Shown: one piece after another, positions 14,176-21,793 of the stretch | Layout: every line of letters starts with the position of its first letter | Position numbering within the stretch: the first letter of the stretch is position 1 | Origin: Myxococcaceae bacterium JPH2 | GTDB taxonomy: Bacteria; Myxococcota; Myxococcia; Myxococcales; Myxococcaceae | Direction of reading: 5' to 3' | Length of the DNA stretch: 64,000 nucleotides | Assembly (NCBI GenBank): GCA_016458225.1 | Contig: JAEMGR010000006.1 | Coordinates: 1-64,000 of the forward strand | Made by a program: the position numbers and the translations under genes | The notes under the pieces: model-generated | Told to the model about the DNA's origin: nothing | Databases searched by the model: none | The model's input: the letters and a program-made list of their open reading frames with translations, nothing else

Positions 14176-15209
14176 GCATGGCGTCACGGCCCGGCGCGGA
14201 CCTGCTGGAGACGCCCGAGGTGTGGCTGCGCGAGCACCCGGAGCTGGCCTCGCGGCTCGTCTTCCGTCACGCGGCGGCGCGCTTCGCGGAGCTGGACTCG
14301 CGCATCGTCTTCCTCGAGGCGGACCTGGGCGGCGGCGCGGACCCCTTCGAGTCGCGGCACCCGGGCCGCTACTTCAACCTGGGCATCTGCGAGGCGACGC
14401 TCATCGACGTGGCGTGCGGCATGGCGCGCGTGGGCCACGTGGTGATCGCCCACTCGTTCGCGCCGTTCGGGGTGATGCGGGCCTGTGAGCAGGTGCGCCT
14501 GGGCATGGCGTACGGACGCGCGAACGTGAAGCTCGTGTGCGACTACGGCGGCGTGGCGGGCGCGTTCTTCGGGCCCACGCATCACGCGGTGGAGGACCTG
14601 GCCATCCTCCGCGCCATGCCGGGGATGACGGTGGTGTCCCCCATGGACGGGCTGGAGACGGTGCAGGCCACGCGCGCGATGCTCCAGCACGACGGCCCGG
14701 TGTACCTGCGTCTGGGGCGCAACCGCGTCACGCGGCACGACGTGCCCCGCGGTCCCTTCGAGCTGGGGCGCGCGCAGTGCCTGCGCGAGGGCGAGGACGT
14801 GGGCCTCCTGGCGCACGGCGAGGTGGGCGTGGCGGTGGCGCTGGACGCGGCGCGGCTCTTGGAAGCGCGCGGTGTGTCGTCGCGCGTGCTGAACGTGCAC
14901 ACGCTCAAGCCGCTGGACGAGGCGGCGGTGCTGGAGACGGCGGAGCGCACGCGGCTGCTGGTGACGGTGGAGGAGCACAACGTCCTGGGCGGCCTGGGCG
15001 GAGCGGTCTGCGAGACGGTGGGCGCGGTGGGCCTGGGGCGGCGCGTGGTGCGCGTGGGCCTTCAGGACCGGTACGACGCGACGGCGGGCTCGCACGAGTC
15101 ATTGCTGGCCGGACACGGTTTGGAGGGGGCGCAGGTGGCGGAGCGCGTGTTGAGCGCGCTGCCGCGTCCCCGGATGGCGGCGGTTGGACCAGTCACGAGG
15201 AGGAGTTGA
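14172..15209 (+). CDS. Transketolase, C-terminal (pyrimidine-binding) subunit
   Basis: A 345-residue partner of the preceding subunit. It carries the pyrimidine-binding transketolase fold, with NLGICEATLIDVACGMA containing the catalytic Glu, followed by HSFAPFGVMRACEQVR and the YGGVAGAFFGPTH loop, and a C-terminal transketolase domain containing EEHNVLGGLGGAV. The length fits stand-alone C subunits (about 310-340 residues). Start and stop overlap the neighbours tightly (ATGA with the previous gene; the carrier-protein ATG follows the stop directly), so the two subunits are probably made in equal amounts. The acceptor is inferred to be a carrier-bound glutamate semialdehyde. An ordinary pentose-phosphate role is unlikely in this context. 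Confidence 0.93.
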   Translation: MSMASRPGADLLETPEVWLREHPELASRLVFRHAAARFAELDSRIVFLEADLGGGADPFESRHPGRYFNLGICEATLIDVACGMARVGHVVIAHSFAPFGVMRACEQVRLGMAYGRANVKLVCDYGGVAGAFFGPTHHAVEDLAILRAMPGMTVVSPMDGLETVQATRAMLQHDGPVYLRLGRNRVTRHDVPRGPFELGRAQCLREGEDVGLLAHGEVGVAVALDAARLLEARGVSSRVLNVHTLKPLDEAAVLETAERTRLLVTVEEHNVLGGLGGAVCETVGAVGLGRRVVRVGLQDRYDATAGSHESLLAGHGLEGAQVAERVLSALPRPRMAAVGPVTRRS

Positions 15210-15404
15210 ATGCAGCCGCAAAAGCAGATGGACGCCCTGGGTGGCAGCCCATGTCCCCTGTGTGCGCTGGACGTCCCGGGGGGGAACCGGATGATGGGCG
15301 AGGTCGTCACATGCGAAGGCTGTGACGCGGAGCTGGAGGTGGTGGGGCTCAATCCACTGCGTCTGGCCGAGGCGCCCGAGGTCGAGGAAGACTGGGGCGA
15401 GTAG
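15210..15404 (+). CDS. lysW: LysW-type amino-group carrier protein (AmCP)
   Basis: A 64-residue acidic protein with two CxxC zinc ligand pairs (Cys15/Cys18 and Cys35/Cys38) and the diagnostic C-terminal motif EDWGE. In Thermus LysW and Streptomyces AmCPs, the gamma-carboxyl of the terminal Glu forms an isopeptide bond with the alpha-amino group of glutamate or aminoadipate, protecting it while the side chain is modified. The GAGGAGG-like ribosome site ends just before the TGA of the previous gene. The next gene encodes the matching LysX-type ligase. Neighbours (transketolase, sulfotransferase, NRPS) indicate a specialised-metabolism AmCP, not one serving lysine or arginine synthesis. Identity is firm; the exact cargo (Glu or aminoadipate) is inferred. 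Confidence 0.95.
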   Translation: MQPQKQMDALGGSPCPLCALDVPGGNRMMGEVVTCEGCDAELEVVGLNPLRLAEAPEVEEDWGE

Positions 15405-15411
15405 TCGGCCC

Positions 15412-16254
15412 ATGGCGACGATCGACCTCGTCTACACGCGCCTGCGCGCCGAGGAGCGGCTGATTCACGACGCCCTCCGCCGGCGAGACTGCGTCGTGCA
15501 CATGCACCAGGACGCGGACCTGGTGCTGTCGTTGGACAAGCGGCCCTGGTCGCAGAGCGACACGGTGCTCATGCGCAGCATGTCCTTCACGCGGGCGCGC
15601 TACCTGGCCACCTTCCTGGAGGTGAAGGGGGCACGCGTCCTCAACAGCGCGCGGGCCATCTCCACCTGCGGGGACAAGGCCCTGACGTCCGCGGCGCTGG
15701 CGGCGCGCGGCGTGCGGCAGCCGTGGTCGTTCGTGGCCTTCGATGAGGAGGCGTGCCTCGCGGAGATTGAGCGGCGGGGCTACCCGGTGGTGACGAAGCC
15801 GGTGCTGGGCTCGTGGGGCCGCATGGTGGCGCGCATCGACTCGCGCAGCGCCGCCGAGGGCATCCTGTCCACGCGCTTCGGGACGGGCGGCGCGCAGGAC
15901 CACGTGGCGCTCGTGCAGCAGTACATCGACAAGCCGGGCTATGACTTGCGCGTGTACGTGATGGGGCGCGCGGTGGGCGGCATGCGCCGGCGCTCCGAGC
16001 ATTGGATCACCAACACGGCGCGCGGCGCGGTGCCGGAGCGCTACGAGGTCCCCGCCGCGCACGCGAAGCTGGCGGAAGAGGCCGCGGCGGCGGTGGGTGG
16101 CGACATCGTCGCGGTGGACCTGCTGGAGACGCGCGAGGGCGAGGTCTACGTCAACGAGCTGAACCACTGCGTGGAGTTCGGGCGGAGCATCGAGCTGACG
16201 GGCATCCCGCTGCCGGACCTCATCGCCGAGCACGTGTTGGGAGTCCGGCGATGA
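15412..16254 (+). CDS. lysX: LysX-type ATP-grasp ligase loading the AmCP
   Basis: A 280-residue ATP-grasp enzyme that should join the alpha-amino group of glutamate (or aminoadipate) to the C-terminal Glu of the AmCP. The sequence closely follows Thermus LysX: CGDKALTSAAL, YPVVTKPVLGSWGRMVA, RSEHWITNTARG and the metal-binding NELNHCVEF. The ATG at 15412 lies 7 bases after the carrier-protein stop; the open frame upstream is read-through. It overlaps the next gene by ATGA. Since the AmCP plus C2-transfer route in Streptomyces starts from glutamate, glutamate is the expected substrate. The substrate-pocket residues alone do not let me exclude aminoadipate. Confidence 0.94.
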   Translation: MATIDLVYTRLRAEERLIHDALRRRDCVVHMHQDADLVLSLDKRPWSQSDTVLMRSMSFTRARYLATFLEVKGARVLNSARAISTCGDKALTSAALAARGVRQPWSFVAFDEEACLAEIERRGYPVVTKPVLGSWGRMVARIDSRSAAEGILSTRFGTGGAQDHVALVQQYIDKPGYDLRVYVMGRAVGGMRRRSEHWITNTARGAVPERYEVPAAHAKLAEEAAAAVGGDIVAVDLLETREGEVYVNELNHCVEFGRSIELTGIPLPDLIAEHVLGVRR

Positions 16255-17291
16255 CGGCGCGCGTGGCGGTGCTGGGCGCGGCCGGCTACACGGGCGGCGA
16301 GGTGCTGCGCCTCTTGTTGGCCCACCCGGCCGTGGAGGTGGTGCAGGCGACCTCGGGCCAGTTCGCGGGCAAGCGGCTGGACTTCCCGCATCCGCACCTG
16401 CGGGGCATGAGCACGCTGCGCTACTCGCCCCATGACGCGGTGGAGCCGTGCGACGTGCTGGTGAGCTGCCTGCCCTCGGGCGAGCTGCTCCAGCGCTGGG
16501 AGCGCGTGGCCCCGCTGGCCGAGCGCGTGGTGGACCTGAGCGCGGACTTCCGGCTGGACGCCGAGGGACATGCGCGCTGGTACCCGCAGAACCCGCGACC
16601 TCCAGGCCTGCCCACGTTCGTCTATGGGCTGCCGGAGTGGATGGGGGAGTCGCTCGCCGGCGCGCGCTTCGTCTGCATCCCCGGGTGCATGGCGCACGCG
16701 GGGCTCCTGGCCCTCATCCCGCTGGTGCGCGCGGGCGTGGTGAAGCCCGAGGTCGTGGTGGACGCGAAGACAGGCTCATCGGGCGGCGGCTCCTCGCCGG
16801 GCCGGTCCTCGCACCATCCGGAGCGGGCCAATGCGCTGCGCTGCTTCCGGCCCGTGGGCCACCGGCACACCGGGGAGCTGGAGGACATCGTCTCGCGCGT
16901 GACGGGCGTGCGACCCACCGTCCACTTCAGCGCCACCGCTGTGCCGTCCGTGCGCGGCATCCTGGCCACCGTGCACGCGTTCGCATCGCGGCCCGTGGAC
17001 GAGGCCGAGGTGGCGCGCGTGCTCGCCATGGCCTACCGGGACAAGCCGTTCGTGCGGCTGCTGCGTCCCAACTCCGCCGCGTCGCCGTTCCCGGAGCCGG
17101 GCCCGCTGGCGGGCACCAACCACTGCGACCTCGCCGTGTCCGTGGACGCCGAGCGCGGCCGCATCGTGGTCAACGCCGCCATCGACAACCTGGTGAAGGG
17201 CGCGTCGGGCACGGCGGTGCACGCGCTCAATCTCATGCTCGGGCGTCCGGAGACCGAGGGACTCGGCTTCCGGGGGCTGCATCCCCTCTAG
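16251..17291 (+). CDS. lysY: LysY/ArgC-type AmCP-acyl-phosphate reductase
   Basis: A 346-residue NADPH-dependent reductase of the N-acetyl-glutamyl-phosphate reductase family. It would reduce the carrier-bound acyl phosphate to the semialdehyde. Visible features are the Rossmann motif GAAGYTGGE at residues 9-17, catalytic Cys in IPGCMAHAG near residue 147, and the GHRHTGELED region near residue 205 with the conserved His. It has the usual family length. It begins inside the LysX stop (ATGA) and ends 12 bases before the shell-protein gene. The substrate should come from the LysZ-type kinase encoded at 19859-20725, and the aldehyde product is the natural acceptor for the split transketolase. 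Confidence 0.95.
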   Translation: MTARVAVLGAAGYTGGEVLRLLLAHPAVEVVQATSGQFAGKRLDFPHPHLRGMSTLRYSPHDAVEPCDVLVSCLPSGELLQRWERVAPLAERVVDLSADFRLDAEGHARWYPQNPRPPGLPTFVYGLPEWMGESLAGARFVCIPGCMAHAGLLALIPLVRAGVVKPEVVVDAKTGSSGGGSSPGRSSHHPERANALRCFRPVGHRHTGELEDIVSRVTGVRPTVHFSATAVPSVRGILATVHAFASRPVDEAEVARVLAMAYRDKPFVRLLRPNSAASPFPEPGPLAGTNHCDLAVSVDAERGRIVVNAAIDNLVKGASGTAVHALNLMLGRPETEGLGFRGLHPL

Positions 17292-17303
17292 GAAAGGAAT
17301 TCC

Positions 17304-18161
17304 ATGAGCTCGCTTGTCACGACGGCGGACGTGTCTCCCGGCAGGGCCTTCGCGGAGGCGTGCCAGCAGCAAGGAGCGCAGGCGTCCGTCTCGTTCAACA
17401 CGACCATCACCGACGCCTTCCCCGGCTTCAAACGCCGCCCGCGCATCGCCGTGCGCGGCATGTTCAAGGTGGCGCGCGCGGAGAAGGACCCCGTGCCCTA
17501 CTGGTACGAGACGCACCCGCGCACGGCGCCCACCGTGAAGGTGGAGGACGTGGAGCTGCGTCCCGAGGCGGCCTTCGAGTTCCATCAGGACCAGATGCCC
17601 CTGAAGCCCACCACCGCGTGGATTCAAGTGCCTCGGCCGCTGCTGGAGGACCGCGAGGCGCTGGCGCAGTTCATCGACTTCCGCCTGCTCGTGCGCCTCA
17701 ACACGGCGGAGAACCAGGCGCTGTGCATCGGCAAGGGCGGCGAGCGCGTGCGGGGCTTGTTGGAGACGCCGGGCATCCGCCGCCTGCCGCCGCGCAAGAC
17801 GCCGGTGGCCTCGCTCCTGTCGGCGTGCGCCGAGGTGGAGCAGATGGGCGGATCCGCGGACGGCATCATCATCAACTCGCTCGACTTCTACGCGCACCTG
17901 GTGGGCCAGAACGGGCTCCTGGGGGACCTGGCCAGCATGGGCGTTCGCATCTGCCGCACGCGCATGGTGAACCCGGGCACGGTCATCGTGGGGGACTTCA
18001 CCGCCGCGGCCACGCTGTTCGACAGCGGTCGCTCCGTCATCCGCTTCGCGCAGCCTCCGCCCGGCATCTTCCCGCGCGAGGGACTGGCCGCGTATGGCGA
18101 GGTCTACACGGCGCTCACGGTGCACCTGCCCACCCACTTCTTCGTCACCTCGTTGGTGTGA
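17304..18161 (+). CDS. HK97-fold encapsulin shell protein (family 3-like)
   Basis: A 285-residue protein with the sequence pattern of HK97-type major capsid proteins: a P-domain-like stretch PRPLLEDREALAQFIDFR near residues 107-124, IGKGGERVRGLLETPGI near 137-153 (the conserved GxG...GIL loop), GIIINSLDFYAHL near 190, VIVGDFTAAATLFD near 228, and a closing beta segment GEVYTALTVHLPTHFF. No phage genes (terminase, portal, protease) are nearby. It has its own ribosome site (AGGAAAGG) 12 bases after lysY and is followed by the sulfotransferase ATG within 3 bases. Family 3 encapsulins have been proposed from genome mining in peptide gene clusters of actinobacteria and myxobacteria. It probably self-assembles around one or more pathway enzymes. 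Fold call is strong; the family 3 label rests on context. Confidence 0.85.
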   Translation: MSSLVTTADVSPGRAFAEACQQQGAQASVSFNTTITDAFPGFKRRPRIAVRGMFKVARAEKDPVPYWYETHPRTAPTVKVEDVELRPEAAFEFHQDQMPLKPTTAWIQVPRPLLEDREALAQFIDFRLLVRLNTAENQALCIGKGGERVRGLLETPGIRRLPPRKTPVASLLSACAEVEQMGGSADGIIINSLDFYAHLVGQNGLLGDLASMGVRICRTRMVNPGTVIVGDFTAAATLFDSGRSVIRFAQPPPGIFPREGLAAYGEVYTALTVHLPTHFFVTSLV

Positions 18162-18163
18162 CG

Positions 18164-19111
18164 ATGGCGGACGCGCCCGTGCTCACGGTCCTCTACATCA
18201 CCGGGTGGTGCCGCAGCGGCAGCACCATCCTCGGCAACGTGCTCAACGAGCTGCCGGGCGCCTTCCACGTGGGCGAGCTGAGCTTCCTCTGGAAGAACGC
18301 CTACGGCCACGGCTCCAACACGTTGTGCGGCTGCGGCACGCAGCTGGTGGACTGCGCCATCTGGAAGGCCGTCCTCGAGGGGCCTGAGCGCGCGGCGGAA
18401 GTGGTGAAGCGGCAGCAGGCCGCGGTGCGCACCCGGCACACGTGGCGCGTGTTGGACGAGGCGGGCGAGTCCACCCCGCTGCGCGAGCACGCGGCCTTCC
18501 TCGCGCGCACCTACCGCGCCATCGCGGACGTGACGGGCAGCACGGTGCTGGTGGACAGCGGCAAGTTCCCCTCCGAGGCGGCGCTGCTGCCGCACGTGGA
18601 GGGCATCCGGCCCTTGTACCTGCATCTGGTGCGGGACCCGCGCGCGGTGACGCACTCGTGGACGAAGACGAAGCAGTACGTCGTCCCCATGTCCGCGGCC
18701 CGCAGCACCGCGTACTGGGTGGGCTTCAACCTCGCCTCCGAGGAAGTGACGCGCCGCCATCCGAGCGCGTCCGTCTTCCTGCGCTACGAGGACTTCATCG
18801 CCGCGCCGAGCGCCACGGTGGACACGCTGCTCGACCTGATGGGCGTGGACCGCGCGCGCAACCCGGTGGATGGGCGCACGGTGGTGCTGGGAACGAATCA
18901 CACCGTCACGGGCAACCCGGACCGCTTCCGCAGCGGGCCCACGTTGCTGCGCGGCGAGGACGACGCATGGCGAGGCGAGCTGTCCGCCTCGGCTCGCGCC
19001 ACCACCCTGGCCATGGCCTGGCCACTGATGGCGCGCTACGGCTACTTCTCCGGCACCGCCCCGGTCGCCGACTCCAGGAGGGACGTGCTTGGAACTGGGA
19101 CTCGCCAATAA
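18164..19111 (+). CDS. PAPS-dependent sulfotransferase
   Basis: A 315-residue sulfotransferase that should move sulfate from PAPS to a hydroxyl group. It shows the 5'-phosphosulfate loop WCRSGSTILGN at residues 13-23 and the 3'-phosphate motif LVRDPRAVTHS at about 154-164. In the vazabitide A pathway, a sulfate ester on the C7 dihydroxy-diamino acid is the leaving group for aziridine closure, so a comparable role is plausible. The ATG at 18164 lies 2 bases after the encapsulin stop. The 3' end overlaps the SDR gene by 23 bases and contains that gene's ribosome site. About 20 polar residues after the last predicted helix form a tail that could be a shell-targeting signal; that is speculation. 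Confidence 0.9.
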   Translation: MADAPVLTVLYITGWCRSGSTILGNVLNELPGAFHVGELSFLWKNAYGHGSNTLCGCGTQLVDCAIWKAVLEGPERAAEVVKRQQAAVRTRHTWRVLDEAGESTPLREHAAFLARTYRAIADVTGSTVLVDSGKFPSEAALLPHVEGIRPLYLHLVRDPRAVTHSWTKTKQYVVPMSAARSTAYWVGFNLASEEVTRRHPSASVFLRYEDFIAAPSATVDTLLDLMGVDRARNPVDGRTVVLGTNHTVTGNPDRFRSGPTLLRGEDDAWRGELSASARATTLAMAWPLMARYGYFSGTAPVADSRRDVLGTGTRQ

Positions 19112-19862
19112 GGTCGCGCTCGTCGCCGGAGGCTCCAGCGGTCTGGGGCTCGCGGTGGCCGAGGAGCTGGTGAAGGAAGGCGCGCACGTGGCCATCGCGG
19201 CGCGTGACCCCGAGCGCCTCGCGCGCGCCGAGCGCATGCTCAACGCGGTGGGCCGCGGTCGCGTGCTCGCCTCTCCCGTGGATGTCCGGGACGCGGCGGC
19301 CATGCGCCGCTGGGTGGAGCAGGTGTCCGCCAAGCTGGGCGGTCCGCACATCGTGGTGACGAACAGCGGAGGACCTCCGCCGGGGCCCGCCACGGGCTTC
19401 GACGTGGACGACTACCGCGACGCCACGAACGCGGTGCTCTTGCCGCCCATCGGGCTGGCGCTCGCGGCGCTGCCGTACATGAAGCGGGCCGGATGGGGGC
19501 GCCTGCTCTTCATCACCTCCGAGACGGTGGTGCGTCCGGTGGCCCGCTTCGCGCTGTCGGGCTTCGCGCGCTCGGGCATCGTCGCGTTCGCCCAGGCGCT
19601 GGTGCAGGAGCTGGGCGACTCGGGCATCACCGTCAACGTGCTGGCCCCCGGCTACACGCGCACGCCGCCGGTGGAGCGCACCGCGGGGGCCTCGGGGGAC
19701 GTGGACGCGGGGCTGCGCGCCATGGCCGCGCACATCCCCATGAAGCGGGTGGGGCGCGCGGACGAGTTCGCCGCCGCGGCCGTGTTCCTCGCCAGCGAGC
19801 GCGCGTCCTTCATCACGGGCACGGTGCAGCTCGTGGATGGCGGCGCGAGCGTGGTGGGATGA
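19089..19862 (+). CDS. Atypical short-chain dehydrogenase/reductase
   Basis: A 257-residue SDR with Rossmann motif GGSSGLGLA at residues 13-21, TNSGG in place of NNAG, and the ITVNVLAPGYTRT strand. The catalytic YxxxK is absent: Ser and Arg occupy those places (SGFAR), while the preceding catalytic Ser (ITSE) is kept. The same SxxxR pattern occurs in a subgroup of SDRs, so activity is possible but may differ from normal carbonyl reduction. Start is TTG at 19089, inside the sulfotransferase gene, chosen because AGGAGG at 19076-19081 sits 7 bases upstream. The stop overlaps the kinase ATG. SDRs and sulfotransferases have been suggested as family 3 encapsulin cargo, as I recall. The substrate is unknown. 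Confidence 0.9.
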   Translation: MELGLANKVALVAGGSSGLGLAVAEELVKEGAHVAIAARDPERLARAERMLNAVGRGRVLASPVDVRDAAAMRRWVEQVSAKLGGPHIVVTNSGGPPPGPATGFDVDDYRDATNAVLLPPIGLALAALPYMKRAGWGRLLFITSETVVRPVARFALSGFARSGIVAFAQALVQELGDSGITVNVLAPGYTRTPPVERTAGASGDVDAGLRAMAAHIPMKRVGRADEFAAAAVFLASERASFITGTVQLVDGGASVVG

Positions 19863-20725
19863 GCACCGCGTCCGTCGGTCTCGCGGGTCCTCCCGTGGTG
19901 GTGAAGATTGGCGGGGCCGCGGGCGTGGACCTGGACGGCGCCTGCGAGGACATCGCCGAGCTGACGCGGCAGGGCGTGCGCGTGGTCGTCGTCAACGGTG
20001 GCTCGGACGCGGGCGAGCGGCTCTTGTCGTCGCTGGGGCTCGCGCGCCGCGAGGCGACCACGGTGAGCGGCAACGTCGTGCGCCTCACCGACGCGCCCAC
20101 CCTGCGCGCGCTCACCATGGCGTGGGTGGGCGAGGTGAACAAAGCCGTCGTCCTCGCGCTGCTCGCCCGAGGCGTGTCCGCCGTGGGGCTGTGCGGCGCG
20201 GATGGCCGCGTGCTGACCGCGAAGCGACGCGCGCCGCTGAAGCTCCAGGAGGGCGGGCGCGTGCGCATCGACCGGGAGCATCTGGCCGGAGAGGTGACGG
20301 CCATCAACGTCGCGCTGCTCGACGCGTTGTTCTCGGTGGGGCAGGTGCCTGTCATCTGCCCGCCCGCCGTCACGGCGGACCAGGTGCTGGTGAACGTGGA
20401 CGCGGATCAGGTGGCCGCCGCGCTCGCGGTGGGGCTGGGGGCGCGGGCATTGGTGATGTTGTCCAACGTGCCGGGGCTCCTGGCGGACCCCGCGGATCCC
20501 TCGACGCTGGTTCGCGAGAGTGACGATGCGCGCGCCAGCATGCGGCTGGCCCGTGGGCGCATGCGGTACAAGTTGGAGGCGGCGGCGCGCGCGCTGGAGG
20601 GGGGAGTGCCCTCGGTGCATGTCAGCGCCTCGTGCGCGGAGCGGCCCGTGTTCTCCGCGCTGGAGGGACTTCGGGGCACGCGCTTCACCCAGCCAGGAAA
20701 GGCGGCGGCGGATGCAGGCGCGTGA
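19859..20725 (+). CDS. lysZ: LysZ-type AmCP-glutamate/aminoadipate kinase
   Basis: A 288-residue amino-acid kinase of the N-acetylglutamate kinase family. It should phosphorylate the free side-chain carboxyl of the AmCP-bound amino acid. Motifs are VVKIGGAAG at the N terminus, VVNGGSDAGERL, GLCGADGRVL, NVDADQVAAALA and LSNVPGLLA, all placed as in Thermus LysZ. The start overlaps the SDR stop (ATGA), and the end overlaps the hydrolase by 14 bases. In NAGK the second Gly-rich loop is usually HGGG; LysZ enzymes carry HGGS and here it is NGGS, which fits a carrier-bound substrate. Together with lysW, lysX, lysY and lysK it makes a nearly full AmCP set. Confidence 0.94.
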   Translation: MSTASVGLAGPPVVVKIGGAAGVDLDGACEDIAELTRQGVRVVVVNGGSDAGERLLSSLGLARREATTVSGNVVRLTDAPTLRALTMAWVGEVNKAVVLALLARGVSAVGLCGADGRVLTAKRRAPLKLQEGGRVRIDREHLAGEVTAINVALLDALFSVGQVPVICPPAVTADQVLVNVDADQVAAALAVGLGARALVMLSNVPGLLADPADPSTLVRESDDARASMRLARGRMRYKLEAAARALEGGVPSVHVSASCAERPVFSALEGLRGTRFTQPGKAAADAGA

Positions 20726-21782
20726 GCCGGACATCGCGTTGTTGCGGTGGATGGTCGAGCAGTACAGCCCCAGTCACCACGAGCAGGCCTTCTCGCGCGC
20801 CTTGGTGGAACGGCTGGGGCGACAGGGCTGGCGCGCGCACACCGACGAGGTGGGCAACGCCATCGCGAGCCACGGCGACGGCGACACCGTCATCGCGCTC
20901 CTCGGACACATCGACACCGTGCCCGGAGAGGTGCCCGTCCGCATGGAGGGCGACACGCTCTATGGCCGGGGCGCGGTGGACGCGAAGGGCGCCATCGCCG
21001 CGTTCGTCGAGGCGGTGGAGGCGCTGACGCCCGCCGCGCGCGAGGGGAAGAAGTTCCTGCTCCTGGGCTGCGTGGAGGAGGAGGTGGCCATCACCCGAGG
21101 CGCCTTCCACGTGAAGGAGCGCTACGCACCGGACTACGTCATCAACGGCGAGCCGAGCGGCGCGCACGCGGTGACCATTGGCTACAAGGGCCTGTTGCGC
21201 CTGGACCTGGAGCACCGCGCGGCGCGGAGGCACACGGCCAGCCGCGACTACCGCGCGTCCGCCGAGCACGTGGTGGACGCCTGGAACCTGCTCAAGCGCG
21301 CGTGCGACACCTGGAACCGCGAGCGCACGTCGCTGTTCGAGCAGCACCTGCCCTCGCTGAACGCCTTCCACACCGGGGCCACCGACGAGGAGGAGTGGGC
21401 CACCGCCGCGGTCAGCATCCGCACCGGGCCGTCCACCGACGTGGAGCAGCTCCTGGCCCTGTTGGGGGAGGTGCCCTCGGTCACCGTGCGGACGGTGTCG
21501 CGCAAGGCCGCGGTCTCCACGGCGGGCCAGGATGCGCTGTTGCGCGCCTTCAAGCAGGCCATTCGCGAGCGCAACGCCCGGCCCACGCTGCGACTGAAGA
21601 CGGGCACTTCGGATTGGAACACCGTGGCGTCCGCGTGGAACGTCCCCATCGTGGCGTACGGCCCCGGTGACTCCTCGCTGGACCACACGCCCCACGAGCA
21701 CATCACCGTGCCCGAGTACGAGGAGGGCGTGGCGGTGCTGACCCGCGTGCTGGCCCTGCTGCCCACGAAGGGAGCGCCGTAG
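20712..21782 (+). CDS. lysK: LysK-type M20 hydrolase releasing product from the AmCP
   Basis: A 356-residue zinc carboxypeptidase of the M20 family, expected to cut the isopeptide bond and free the finished amino acid from the carrier. Metal and catalytic motifs are GHIDTVPG (His and Asp), GRGAVDAKG (bridging Asp), GCVEEEVAITRG (Glu pair), INGEPSG and the late LDHTPHEHI. The ATG at 20712 overlaps the kinase gene; a longer reading frame upstream has no supporting ribosome site. It is the last gene of the plus-strand operon, ending 11 bases before the convergent MFS gene. The region that in LysK reads YKG is conserved (GYKGLLRL), supporting a carrier-protein substrate over a simple acyl-amino acid. 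Confidence 0.94.
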   Translation: MQAREPDIALLRWMVEQYSPSHHEQAFSRALVERLGRQGWRAHTDEVGNAIASHGDGDTVIALLGHIDTVPGEVPVRMEGDTLYGRGAVDAKGAIAAFVEAVEALTPAAREGKKFLLLGCVEEEVAITRGAFHVKERYAPDYVINGEPSGAHAVTIGYKGLLRLDLEHRAARRHTASRDYRASAEHVVDAWNLLKRACDTWNRERTSLFEQHLPSLNAFHTGATDEEEWATAAVSIRTGPSTDVEQLLALLGEVPSVTVRTVSRKAAVSTAGQDALLRAFKQAIRERNARPTLRLKTGTSDWNTVASAWNVPIVAYGPGDSSLDHTPHEHITVPEYEEGVAVLTRVLALLPTKGAP

Positions 21783-21793
21783 GCCGCGGAAGC

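Noticed and set aside
17304-18161. Prophage remnant explanation for the capsid-like gene
   Set aside because: No terminase, portal, protease, tail or integrase genes nearby, and the gene is spaced as part of the biosynthetic operon.
15210-21782. Primary lysine or arginine biosynthesis by the LysW route
   Set aside because: No homocitrate/aminoadipate enzymes or aminotransferase in the operon, while transketolase, sulfotransferase, shell protein and NRPS point to specialised metabolism.
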